From NCBI RefSeq assembly GCF_017591425.1, contig NW_024467121.1, forward strand, positions 21,960,707-22,024,706: a DNA stretch of 64,000 bases, in the 5' to 3' direction. Below, one piece after another: positions 1-10,479 of the stretch (within the stretch, counting starts at the first letter, position 1; each line of letters begins with the position of its first letter). Below the pieces are notes generated by a model, which was not told where the DNA came from, did not search any database, and saw only the letters and a program-made list of their open reading frames with translations. The DNA comes from Ochotona curzoniae (lineage: Eukaryota; Chordata; Mammalia; Lagomorpha; Ochotonidae). A program made the position numbers and the translations under genes.

Positions 1-1680
1 GTGACACTCATTACAGGATGACAGCATAGACATCTGAGAGCAAGAAGCCAGCCTAAACCTTGCCAGTAAAGGGAAACTCTCAGAAGCTATTTCCATTCTT
101 GCCCTGAATGTGCACGGGAAAGCATGGGCAGATGAAGGCTGCCCTGTGTCTGTTGCCCCTGAAAAGCACACAGAAGTGAGTTCTGAGCTTCAAGTTGCTT
201 TCTAGCTAGACATGCAATGAGGAGCAGACATGATTCTGTAACCCACACCCTTATCAGTATATTCTGTGTAACATAGTGCTTTATAATGGAGGGGAGCATG
301 TCTTGGCATCATCACAGCACTGCTCAAGGGCAGTGTGGAGTCCTGAGAGGACTTCTTTGTCTTGAACTTGAACTTCTTCCACATGAATCCCCATCCCCAC
401 TTCCAACTAGGCCCCACAGATATGACTCCTGCACCCTCAGGTCATTAGGGCTGCCATTGGTAGTGAGGTATGTGGTAACTATAGGCATTTTTTCCATGCA
501 ATTTGTTATAAATTATTAATGGAGATTTGAAAGGATAGGTAGAAAAGCAACTCTTTTGCTTGTTCAGGACAGATTATTTGTAGTGTTCAGACACCATCCT
601 CTCCTATCCTAGTCCAGGAATAAATGATCTCTTTCTGTTCTTTATTGTCAAGTGCTCTGTTTCTGGCTAATTTCATATCTGCCAGCCTGAGAAAATGGTA
701 GCAATAGTGTCATTACTAACAGTGCTGTCTCTTGGAACCTATTTTTATTGAAACAGTATAGAGCTGCTTGCCTCTGCAGCTCCCTAGTGCTGTTGATGGC
801 ATGCCAGTCACATCTATATTCATGACACCGCATCATTCATCAAGCTGTTTGTGCACAGTGGCATCCAGTGGCACGCTCAGCGATTGTTACTGGGTTTCAC
901 TGCTGATGACCACACATACAAGTCTCATCCAGAATATGCAGAAAAATGTGATAACAGTTCCCTTTTTGTGGGGGGGGGGGCGGGGATGTGTTAAATTTGC
1001 TGTTCGGAATTGTGTAGTGTGAACTTGAATACCGTATCTTCCTAGCATATGTTCTCATGAACTCATAGGGCATAACCAGTGACTTCCTAAAATGACAGCA
1101 TTCCTGCCTTCCCTGCACGTGTGTTGGTACAGAGGATAAGCAAGATGGGTATCTATGGAGCTTGTCCCTTCCAGCAATGTGCCTGGGATTAAGACCTATC
1201 ATTTATCTGCCTGGGATTAAGACCTATGTAGGAGAGCATAGATCACCACATCTCTTGGAGATCAGAGAAGATATTAACTGGAAAGGTTAATTGGCATCAT
1301 GAAGTGAAGACCTTGCAAGTCCCTGTGGAAGCACGTGTGCCCACCTCTGGAGGGCTCCCTGACATTGCAGCAAACAGCCAGGGTAGGTGGGATGACTGCT
1401 ATGCTACCTTTCACTGAAATCCTGTTGGACTATGGTAGACATCCTGGTTTTCATCAAAGCTTTAACCCTCTAGTTCTAGCATCCATTAATGTTTTTATAA
1501 ATCTCAATTTCTTCTGTCCTATTTGGCATGCTATTAGAGAAGAGCTTTATCTTTTAATTGTTTATTTAAGTCTGCCTAGAATCAGAATTAATTTCATTCA
1601 GTGGGTTACAATGTCCCTAAGTTTAAGCTCAGATTATTCCAGATTTAAGAAATGTAGACTTTAATAACATTTCTGATTCT
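1..1680. other. Unique intronic sequence
   Basis: No gene or strong repeat was recognised. There is an 11-base G run at 970-980. 'Gcctgggattaagacctat' occurs twice in succession (near 1181 and 1209), a short tandem duplication of roughly 28 bp period. Confidence 0.5.
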
Positions 1681-1765
1681 GAGAAGCTATGTGACCTGCG
1701 GCATATCACTTTAGGTTTTGAGACCCAATTCCTCATTTTGTATAACAATAGAACTACACTAGAAA
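1680..1765 (+). repeat. MIR-like fragment
   Basis: The MIR core pattern is visible in degraded form: 'tatgtgacctgcggcatatcactt' followed by 'cctcattttgtataacaataga', matching the 'loss-of-gtgacc ... cctcatctgtaaaatg' layout. Assignment is by eye. Confidence 0.45.
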
Positions 1766-1785
1766 ATGTTTCTTTTTTTACTTTA

Positions 1786-2130
1786 AAAAAATATTATTAT
1801 CATTATTATTATTATCATCATCATTTTATTGTACAGTTCCATAGGCTCCTGGTATTTCCTTATCCCAACCCCAATTCCCCCCCCCCCAGTTCCTCTATAT
1901 CATTACTATAGTATAGTTCTTCATACACAGTCATATGTCCATTATTGCGGGCATGGACAATGGCAGAGAGTCCAGCATCCTATTGTCAAGATATAATGAA
2001 CAGTTTCATTGTACGTCCATCTTTGTCTTGAAGTAGAAATGCATACTACATTGTATCCTCACATCTGGTTATGTTAGTCTCCATTTCACAGCTACTGCAC
2101 ATCCCCTCAAATGAAAAGTCATAATACAAA
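1786..2130 (-). mobile_element. Lagomorph L1 3' UTR with G-rich tract and tail
   Basis: Read on the minus strand, this piece shares the motif 'ggatgctggactct' and a late G-rich tract (11 G, bases 1877-1887) with the L1 3' end at 29170-30571. It ends in 'caataaaatgatgatgat', an A-rich imperfect tail that gives the (ATT/ATC)n run at 1790-1827. The fragment at 32495-32830 is the same family. It abuts an ORF2 fragment in the other orientation at about 2130. Confidence 0.75.
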
Positions 2131-2355
2131 ATCAACACTAGGAAAAAAAATAGAAATGTACAATGCCATGAAGTTAAATAACATACTACTAAATGACTAA
2201 CGTGTAGCTGAAGAAGTGAAAATCAAAAACCTTCTTGCAGAACATGATGCTACTTTATGATCTATGACTCATTGAATGATTTAATCAGAAGAAAGTGTTT
2301 TGAAGAGATGAAACTAACAGAAAACATCAAAACTCATGCGATATAGTTTCTGTTG
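2130..2355 (+). mobile_element. L1 ORF2 endonuclease-region fragment, inverted relative to neighbours
   Basis: Plus-strand sequence such as 'gaagttaaataacatactac', 'gtgtagctgaagaagtg' and 'catcaaaactcatgcgat' matches the mammalian L1 ORF2 stretch encoding roughly 'KLNNxLLND*WLKKK...NIKTHxI' (recalled L1 pattern). It lies between minus-strand L1 3' UTR on the left and minus-strand ORF2 start/ORF1 on the right, so it is inverted. Confidence 0.6.
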
Positions 2356-4690
2356 ATTTTTGTTGCTGAAATGTGTCTCTTCTAGACAACAAATAGGTGG
2401 ATTTTGTTTTTAAATCCAGACTACTAGTCTATGATGTTTGATTGAGTTTAAGCCATTTACATTCAGGGTTAATATGTAAGGGGGGTGGTACTTTGGTCCT
2501 GTCATTTTAGGAATGGGTTGTTCGTTGATTTAGTTTTCTAGTTGATTTAGATTTTAGTTGTCATTTTGCTGGGATGTTCTTCCCATTTGCCTTTGGTTTT
2601 GGTGGGTACTGTTCCTCCTCTTTGTCATGAGAACATCTTGAAGTATCATTTATAGGGCAGGTTTGGAAGAGGCAAATTCTTTTAACTTTTCTTTACTGTG
2701 GAAGAATTTTATTTCATTTTCAAAGACAAAAGAAAGCGTTGCTGGATATATTATCCTAGGCTGACAATTTTTGTCTTTTAGAACCTGGAATACGTCACTC
2801 CATTCTCTTCTTGCCTGTAGAATTTCCTGTGAGAGATCTCCTGTGAGTTTAACTGGCATTCCTTTATATGTCAATTGATTTTTTTCACGTGCACATTTAA
2901 GGATCTTTTCCTTATGTTCAATTGAAGAGAGTTTGATGATCATGTGTCTTGGTGAAGATTGCTTTTGATCAAGCCTGTTGGGAGTTCTGTGCCCCTCCTG
3001 GATGTAGTTTCTCAATTCTTTCTCTAGATTAGGGAAATTTGCCTTGATTATTTCATTAAATATATTTGTAAAACCAGTTTCTCTTTCTGCATCTTCTGGG
3101 ACTCCCATAACTCTTAAATTAGGCCTCAATAGTGTCTTTAAATTCTTGAATACTTTTTTTGGCCCGATCCAGCTCTGCTTCCAACTTTTTGTTTGCTTCC
3201 CCCTGATGACAGGAAATATCTTTCAATTCTGAGATTCTTCCTTCTGCTTGCTTCATTCTATTTTGGAGACTCTCCACTGTACTTTTAATTTGCTCTACTG
3301 TGTTCTTAATTTCTGATATATCAGCCTTGATTTGCTTTATTGCTGCTATTGCTTGTGTAAAATAGTCCTTAAATTTTTTGAACTCTTGTATGTGCTTCTC
3401 ATTGTTGATCAGAAGCTTTATAATGAGTTTTCTGAATTCTGTTCCCCCCATTTGCTTGATGCCTTGCTCAGTTAACTCTGAGGTTGGCAAAGGGTTTTGC
3501 TCCTTAGCAGGGGAGTTTTCAGTAATATTCATTTTGCCTTTGTCTCTTCTTTTGCTCTTGATCGTTGTACTTCTGGTTAGCAGTCTTCTCCTTGGGACAA
3601 TTTTACTTATTACAGTTGGTACACAACTTTTTGCTTGCAGCCACCTGTGCCACAACCTCCAGTGAGTTCCAGGTCTGGCTTCTTATGTCAGATATCCACC
3701 ATGGTCTCCACAGCCCCAGCTCTTGGCTCACCACAGTCCACCTCCTATGATACCGTGCTGAGGCTGCACCATTGTCTCTGCAGCCTTTCTCCCACTTCCA
3801 GTTGGAGCAGGTCCCAGGATTAGGGAGACACCAGGTTTCCTATATAGCTAGGTTGTTGGTGGCACTGATCTTGCTGGGACCTGTTGGACGTTAGGCCTGG
3901 GTGCCACACTGACCTATTTTGACCGTACGATGCCACAGTTGGTATTATTTCCCAGCAGGACTAGCACAATCCACGGAACTCAGTGAGTTCTCCCAAGCTC
4001 AGGACATGCGCAGTTCACTGTTGTCCCCTGCAGTCCTAAAGCTTTTGCCACAGTGTACAAAATGGCACCTGACATACCACTACTTGAGTTCTTTATCTGC
4101 ATGCTATCAGGCCTGAGGGCTACCCAGACATGTCTTGAGTGGAACCTGTAGAATGCCACGTTGCTGCAGTTCACTGAGTCAGAAATGAATTCACTCCCAG
4201 CTCAGTTTATGCTCAGTCCTTTCCCTTGTCTTTGCCTCCTTATGCAAAATGGCACTCAATTCGGCTCTAGGGGGTTGACTGGGCTGTGAAATTCATCCTG
4301 TTCTTGCACTGCTCGTCTGGGATAGGCTGCTCTGTCTCTGCTCCTGGTCAAATCAAACGGACCAGCAGGACAGACAGTTCTTTGTCTGGGTTCACCTCCC
4401 AAGCTCCCCGTGAAAGTCCCTTCCCACCTGGTTGCTGGTAGAGTTCGGGCTGCTGGTGGAGTTCAGATGGCCGTTACCTGAATGCTGCTGGAGTATCAGT
4501 CATTGCAACACCACACCGTTGTGTCCACTGCTTTCCTGTGTCTGTCAGTCTCCAGGTACCCCTCTGCTGTTGTTCTGTCCTTTCCTATTTCCTGGAATGT
4601 GTCCTCTCTGCTTCATCCGGATTAAATGTTTCTCCATCTGTTTAAATGTGTCCTTACTTTATTCCGCCATCTCGATTCTCCTAGAAAATG
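2355..4690 (-). mobile_element. L1 retrotransposon: 5' UTR, ORF1 and ORF2 start
   Basis: On the minus strand the order is 5' UTR (about 4690-3560), ORF1 (3540-2650), then the start of ORF2 near 2490-2360, where 'LTLNVNGLNSI' and 'CLEETHFSA' can be read. This is the 5' half of an L1. The 5' UTR holds partly repeated blocks containing 'aaaatggcac' near 4058 and 4244. It ends near 4690 at 'cgccatctcgattctcctag'. The element is defective (frameshift in ORF1, no ORF2 body). Confidence 0.85.
2650..3538 (-). pseudogene. L1 ORF1 (RNA-binding chaperone), frameshifted
   Basis: L1 ORF1p binds L1 RNA as a coiled-coil trimer and acts as a nucleic-acid chaperone (family knowledge). The N-terminal part (about 3535-3119, beginning MNITENSP) is rich in K, E, Q and I in heptads, a coiled coil ending ...KKSIQEFKDTIEA. 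The C-terminal part (3129-2650) holds the RRM-like core with LRVMGVPEDAE and the C-terminal domain up to ...LKEFASSKPAL. The two parts are in different frames, so one indel near 3120-3130 breaks the gene. Each half is otherwise open for more than 400 bp, which suggests a relatively young insertion. It cannot make full-length ORF1p. Confidence 0.88.
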
Positions 4691-7605
4691 TTTCTTTTTG
4701 CTTGTATAAAGCCTTAGGACCCAAACTAGATAATTTTCCTTCTCTCCCCTTAAAAAAAAATCTTTTAAAATTGTTTTTGTTGTTGTTCTTTTGTTCAAGT
4801 TGTATTTTTAAATAATTTAAATAAACTGTAATCGTCTAAAGTAGCACACAGTTAGCCCATTTATTTCTTAATGTGTAGGAGAAGGGCTAGAGTATGGCCT
4901 TTTCTGTCAAAAAAGGATGGGGTGATTTGGAGACCTCTGACCCTCAGCAGGGAGTGTTTGCTGCTTCCTCTGACGATGACCGCTCTTCCCAGATGGGCCC
5001 TGATTCTTGAAACTAATGAATGGAGAGAAAGCAATTCTCATTCACTGCATAACACCCATCCCACCATCCCACCCCCAACCCCCAGGACAATTTTTTCTAT
5101 TCATTGAAACAGACAAGTGAAATCCTGGATTTCAGGCATTTTGATAAACTTATTATATTGTCCATTAGCTTGGCACCCCACAAAAAGAATAAACAAGTGC
5201 AAAGTGGAAATCACATATTTATTGAGAAAAAAAAACACAGAAATACATTCTTTTGAATTCTCAAAATGGTCAGAATCTTTCTTCACTGTCATCATTCACA
5301 AATCGATTGGGGGGACCTAACATGGCATATTAGCTTATAAAATGTGATTATAGTGTCCTTGTCCACTTATCCTGAAAAGATTCCAAGTTTGACCAGCTTT
5401 GCAAAGTACTAGTTATATGACTTCAGTCTGTTACTTAATCTTTTAAGCAGAAATATTTTCATCTGTCAATAGTAGTAAGTTTTGGTAAGCATTGTTTTTT
5501 GATGATTGAGGTAAGCATAAAACAGTCCCAACACCTAGAACAGTACTTGGCTTTGAGTGGGTTCCCAGGAAATTCCATGAAGAATTGAATGGATGAATGC
5601 ACAATTTTAAAACTCCTGAGTACCTCTGAGATGCATCTGATAGAAGTCCAAAGGCAATGGCATAAATAGAATTGCTTGAAACAGCCTTTTGAAATCAATT
5701 TACATATGCCATTGAAACACACACGTACAGGTTTAAAATTAGAATGCTTGACAAGCAATCTAATCAAGTGGTTCAGGCCTAACATATGAGAACTAATTGG
5801 GAAGAATTGGAGGGAAAGAGAAAATGGTGGAAGAAGGGAGTGGCTCTGGGAAGTGGGAGTCAGGCAGGAATCTTGGTGAGAGAACCCAAAATGATGATTA
5901 CTTAGGGTAAAGGGAATTTGGTTAATGGGTCCAAAATCAGGATTAGATAACTGTAGGTAGGAATAAGTTCCTAGTGTTACACAGCACAGTGGGGTGACTG
6001 CAGTTCACAGTAACCTAACCTACACTGTATGAGTACGGACAAAGAAGCCAAAAGCCTCCAATCATAAAGTAATGTCGAAGAGGAAGTGCATGCATTGACA
6101 TATCACAATGTTACCACAAATATTGTTCAAATCTGTTGTTCAAATCTGTTGTTCAAAATATTTTTAAGAAGAGGGAGAGGGATGATACAATTCATCTTCC
6201 AGAAGCTGTTTACCTTTTTACAGAATTTCTAATAAATTGAATTTCTGTAGAACAAATGCACACAAGTCCTCCCTCCATCCTTCTCCTATTCCCTCTCTTC
6301 CAGACCCCATGTCCTCTATTTCTTTATTAAAAGATAAACTCATGACCTACAGAAAGCGATCTTCTGTCTGGAAGAGCCCCACTCCACAGCCCTACTCAAG
6401 AAAAACAGACAGTGAACATGTAAATGTTGGTTACCAACAGAGGCGATATCACCATGCCCTGAGTTTGGGACCCCTGCCTTTTCCTTAGCCTGTTTTACAA
6501 TGCTGCAGAGTTAGCAGGGTGTGTTTAATAAAGACTTCCCATGAGGATGAGGAAGAGCATGGCCAGTTTGAAGAAATGATGGAACTCTTAAGACACCAAG
6601 TAGGAACTGCTTGTCTGGTAGGGATGTAACCCTTCTCCTCTCTTCGTGACGCCTGTGCTTCATTTCTTAGGACAAAGACCAAACTCACATTTTGTTACAG
6701 ACAGAGGTCGTTAGAATCACCCAGCTTCATTTTCCCTGGGTTTTCGAGATAGATGTAATACTATCTATATCAATAATGATTCCCATCTTCAGGGAACTTA
6801 CATTGCTGGTAAAACGTTAGGTAAATAGTAACAACAGAAAAGTGCAAGTGCAGTTTGTTCAGGAATGTAGGATGAATTAAACATTGCCCTGCGTTCAGAT
6901 TTCCCCCTGAATGTAATTATTACATTTTGGCTGATTTATACAGATATTCAACTGTCTTTCCGAAAATTGGAGCTTCCCATTCAAATGACTCATGCGATGG
7001 TTCTGAAGAGTCATGAAATAAACTCATCTGACTCTCAGTGTGGCTTATCTTTGGAGTAATTTTTGCTCCAAAAATGAGGCTACCCCTCTGCCAACAAACG
7101 TTTTCTAAAATTATATGTCTGTAGCTCTCTCTGCCTTTTTAGAAGGTCTTCATGTTTCTTGGACGATGGCTGTATAATTTGTCTGGAGAAAGGTGTAGCC
7201 AGTTCAACTGCCTTCCACACAAATCCTGGCTTTCATGAATTTTGCTGAACCTCACTCTGCGCACTTTCTTTTGCTTGGACCTAGTGCAGGAGTGAGTGAA
7301 TCAGAATGGGATGTGTCTTATCCTGCTCATCACCAGGGTTGATTCAGCTAATTCAGCAAATAGGGTGGTGGGCCATTGACTGATCGCTGTCCACCAACAT
7401 TGTGTAATTCATTCTACGGTCAGGACACTGGACTTCAAGTGTCAGGCCCTTGAATTCTCACTCTTGCTTACTTTGTGCCTTTTTTTCCCACTGTTCTTTC
7501 TGCCCAGAATGTTCTTCTCTATCAGTCTAATTTTGACTTACCTATTGTCCCCTAAACAAAATGTCTTTACTTCTGAAGAAAATGTTCCTGTGCTTCCAGT
7601 TGCTG
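4690..7605. other. Unique intronic sequence with MIR/L2 scraps
   Basis: No gene recognised. About 5390-5460 looks like MIR ('atatgacttcagtctgttac ... ttttcatctgtc'). About 5525-5605 looks like an L2/MIR tail ('cctagaacagtacttggc ... gaatggatgaatg'). 6120-6155 holds a short tandem repeat of 'ttgttcaaatctg' (three units, the last incomplete). Confidence 0.5.
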
Positions 7606-7607
7606 TT

Positions 7608-7912
7608 TTTTAAGATTTATTTTTATTGGAAAGTCAGATTTACAGAGAGAAGGAAAGACAGAGAAAGATCTTCCATTTGCTGGTTCACTCCCCGGAACTA
7701 AGCCAGTCCAGAGCCAGGAGCCAGGAGTCTCCTCCAGGATGCCCACATGGGTGCAGGCTCCCAAGGCTTTGGGCTGTCCTTTACTGCTTTCCCAGGCCAC
7801 AAGCAGGGAGCTGGATGGGAAGCAGAGCAGCTAGGATACAAACCAGTGCCCATATGGGGTCCTGGCAGTTGCAAGACGAGGACTTTAGCTACTAGGCTAC
7901 CACACCAGGCCT
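7608..7912 (-). mobile_element. Lagomorph C-type SINE
   Basis: In reverse orientation: T-rich tail 'ttttaagatttatttttatt' at the left, then 'catttgctggttcactccc', 'ccaggagccaggagtc', 'gcccacatgggtgcagg', 'cccaggccacaagcagggagc' and the head 'gccaccacaccaggcc'-like at the right. It is near full length (about 300 bp). The open frames crossing it are SINE artefacts. Confidence 0.9.
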
Positions 7913-8012
7913 CCGAGCCTCCAGTCTAAAGTAGACCTGGGAACTTTATGTGCCCTAGAAGCCTATCTAGTATTCAGTAGACATAATACTTTCTTTTTTA
8001 TTAGTTTTATTT

Positions 8013-8248
8013 TAAGGATTTACTTATTTTTTTTTTTTTACTGGAAAGTCAAATATACAGAAAGAAGAAAAAATAGAGGAAGATCTTTCATCTGCTGATT
8101 CACTCCCCAAGTGGCCACAACGGCCAGAGCTGAGCCAATCCGAAGTCAGGAGCCAGGAGCTTCTTTCGGGTCTCCCATGTGGGTGCAGTGTCCCAAGGCT
8201 TTCAAGCATCGACTGCTTTACCAGGCCACGAACAGGGATATGGGAGAG
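8013..8248 (-). mobile_element. C-type SINE, 3' part, minus orientation
   Basis: Left T-rich tail with a 12-base T run, then 'catctgctgattcactcccc', 'aagtggccacaacggcc', 'ggagccaggagcttcttt' and 'tctcccatgtgggtgcag'. It breaks near 8248, where a plus-oriented SINE 3' segment starts. Confidence 0.8.
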
Positions 8249-8362
8249 TTGGATGCAGTTCCAAGCTCCTGGCCATTGTGGCCACTTGGGAAGTGAACCA
8301 GTGGATGGAAAAAAATCTCTATTTCGCTCGTTCTCTGGAACTCTGCTTTTTAAATTGTATAA
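8249..8362 (+). mobile_element. C-type SINE 3' fragment, plus orientation
   Basis: 'agctcctggccattgtgg', 'ccacttgggaagtgaacc' and 'agtggatgga' are the sense 3' half of the C-SINE, placed tail to tail against the preceding minus copy. 'Gtggccacttgggaagtgaa' is nearly the reverse complement of 8096-8118. Confidence 0.75.
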
Positions 8363-8399
8363 GCAAAAACTTCAAAGGAAAAGAAAAAATAGGGCTCAG

Positions 8400-10235
8400 T
8401 GTGGTGGCTTAGGGTAGTCTGTGTGATCTTATGGGGTGACTGCAGTCTCCAGGAATAGGGTATTTTTCTAAACAGCAGCTTATCCCAAAAGATGTTCTTC
8501 CAGACGCCACAATTCTGGAATAGGTTGAGGATTTTTGTCTTCTTTAATTGCTGACAGTTTAGTGTCTCAGAGTAGCCTCCTGGAAAAGCAAGTGGTGACC
8601 ATTTGTTTCCCTCTCTGTCGTGGACCATATGCAGATTGCCCCCAGAAGAACTAGCCCTCATTCACAACCATATGGCTTGAGGCGTGTTGAAATTGGGCCG
8701 CGGCTTGGCCACGTGCTCCTCTTCCTCCGGGCCATCGTCTTCCATATTATAGAAGCCCATCTTACCTTGGAACTGGCCCCACGGAAACCTGCTCTCCCCA
8801 TCGCCGGAAGCCAGCCCAATACTTTCTTAATAGTTAATGTTTGTCTAACCTTTTACCAGCAACGTAAGTTCCCTGAAGGCAGCAATCATTATCTGCCTTA
8901 TTTCTGACTTTATCTCTGTTGTGGCTTTCACATGATAATTACTCAATAAATATCAATTATATAACATTAATACATGAATGAGTGAGCACAAGAATGAACA
9001 ATAAACAATGAGCAAACAGATTTTTTTTTCTGGCTATCTTTCCCAAAGGATTCTACATCAAAGGAAGGATTTTTTTTTTTAACTGCAAGTATATAAGGAG
9101 CTTTGTTTTGTATTTGGAATGTTCCAGTCCCTGAGCAGGGAATATTTTGAGAGCAACAGAAAGAAGTCAGCTTTTACTATTGAGCAGAGTTGGAAAAAGG
9201 CAGAAACAGGTAGTGAGAAGAGCTTGTTAAGTTCTCTTTACTTTAGAATTAACTGACATGAAATTTAGTTTGCAGGAAATTTCTGGAACACAGACAACAC
9301 AATTACATTTAAACATAAGTGAAAATAATATTCAAAGGCAAATATAAAGAATTTGAAGTCACCCCTTATGTTACCCCAATCACTAGTTTCCTCTCCAATG
9401 AATTTAGTATCAAATATTGACTAACTTTTTCGTTGGCTCACATTTTATACTTTTAAATTGCTCATGGCATGCAGTGCTGCCAGCTGCTGACAATGCCCAG
9501 TCTATGCAGATATGTACCCAGTCAGCTGTTCCCACAGCTCTCCCTTGCCCCTCAGTGCAATAGCTTTTATAGCTTCTTGTTTATAGTTGAGGTGTGATCG
9601 GGACATTCGGCTATGAAATGTTCCAGAGGATATGCAGTGTAATAGACTTACAGGCCCAAGAAGATGACACATGATTTTGGGCTGGCCCTGGTGCCACGGC
9701 TTACCCTGTCAGAGCTTCGTTTCCCTGGAAGCAGGTCGGGGATTCCTCTGTAGGCCCTGTGGCTGTATTTCCAGAGAAGCTTTTGACTTCACCTATCAGG
9801 GATACTCTGTGCTGGAGAAACATGAAAAATATGCCTCTGCCACCCTGCCTCTCAGACCACCAATCAAAATCTCCTCCTGGTCCACATTGGCCCAGTTGCT
9901 AAAAGCTGTGGCAATAATGAAGGTTTACACTTCCTGCATGAGTAGGGTCCCACCCTGAGTAAACTGCCCTGTCCCCAATTCACTGTGGAGCCTTAGTGTG
10001 GACACTATATTATAACCTGTTTATTGCCCAGTAGAAACTGGAGCTAAGAATGTGAGGGGTGGGAGGGCCAAATAACAGTAAAGTACAAAACCAAGATGAA
10101 TATGTGGCTAACTACTTGCTTCGTCTAATAACATTTATTAAGCAACTTTCGTGTACCAAGCATTGTAATAGGTCTGAGGGGCCTGGAGCTTGCTATGTGA
10201 CCTAGATGTATCTAGGTTAATGTTCCTAAGATTTC
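8400..10235. other. Mostly unique intronic sequence
   Basis: A CpG-containing block lies at 8680-8820 with a short minus-strand open frame (see findings). 8870-8965 resembles an L2/MIR tail ('tccctgaaggcagcaatc ... ctcaataaatatc'). 10130-10190 resembles L2 ('caactttcgtgtaccaagca'). Nothing else recognised. Confidence 0.45.
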
Positions 10236-10237
10236 TT

Positions 10238-10475
10238 GTTTGTTTTTTTTTTTTTAACTTATTTGTTTAGTTGGAAGATAGGGAGAGGCAGAGACAAATT
10301 TTCTGTGTGCTGGCTCACTCCCTAAACATATGGAACATCCAGAGTGGTCTAAGAAGAGACCAGGTGCCTGGAACTTCATCCTGGTCTCCCATGTATGTGG
10401 TCTGGGCCCAAGGATGTGGACCATCATCAGCTACCTTCCTAGAGGCTTTAGCCAGAACTCAATTGGAAGGTTGTA
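10238..10475 (-). mobile_element. Diverged C-type SINE
   Basis: T-run at the left (10243-10256), then 'gtgtgctggctcactccc', 'gcctggaacttcatcctgg' and 'tctcccatgtatgtgg' show a decayed reverse C-SINE. The head is lost. Confidence 0.65.
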
Positions 10476-10479
10476 TGAT

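Noticed and set aside
970..980. G11 run as a regulatory G-quadruplex
   Set aside because: A single G run with only one short neighbour; not enough separate G tracts to argue for a structure.
9672..9730. 'gggctggccctggtgccac' as a SINE head
   Set aside because: Only the first few bases resemble the C-SINE; nothing downstream follows the SINE body.
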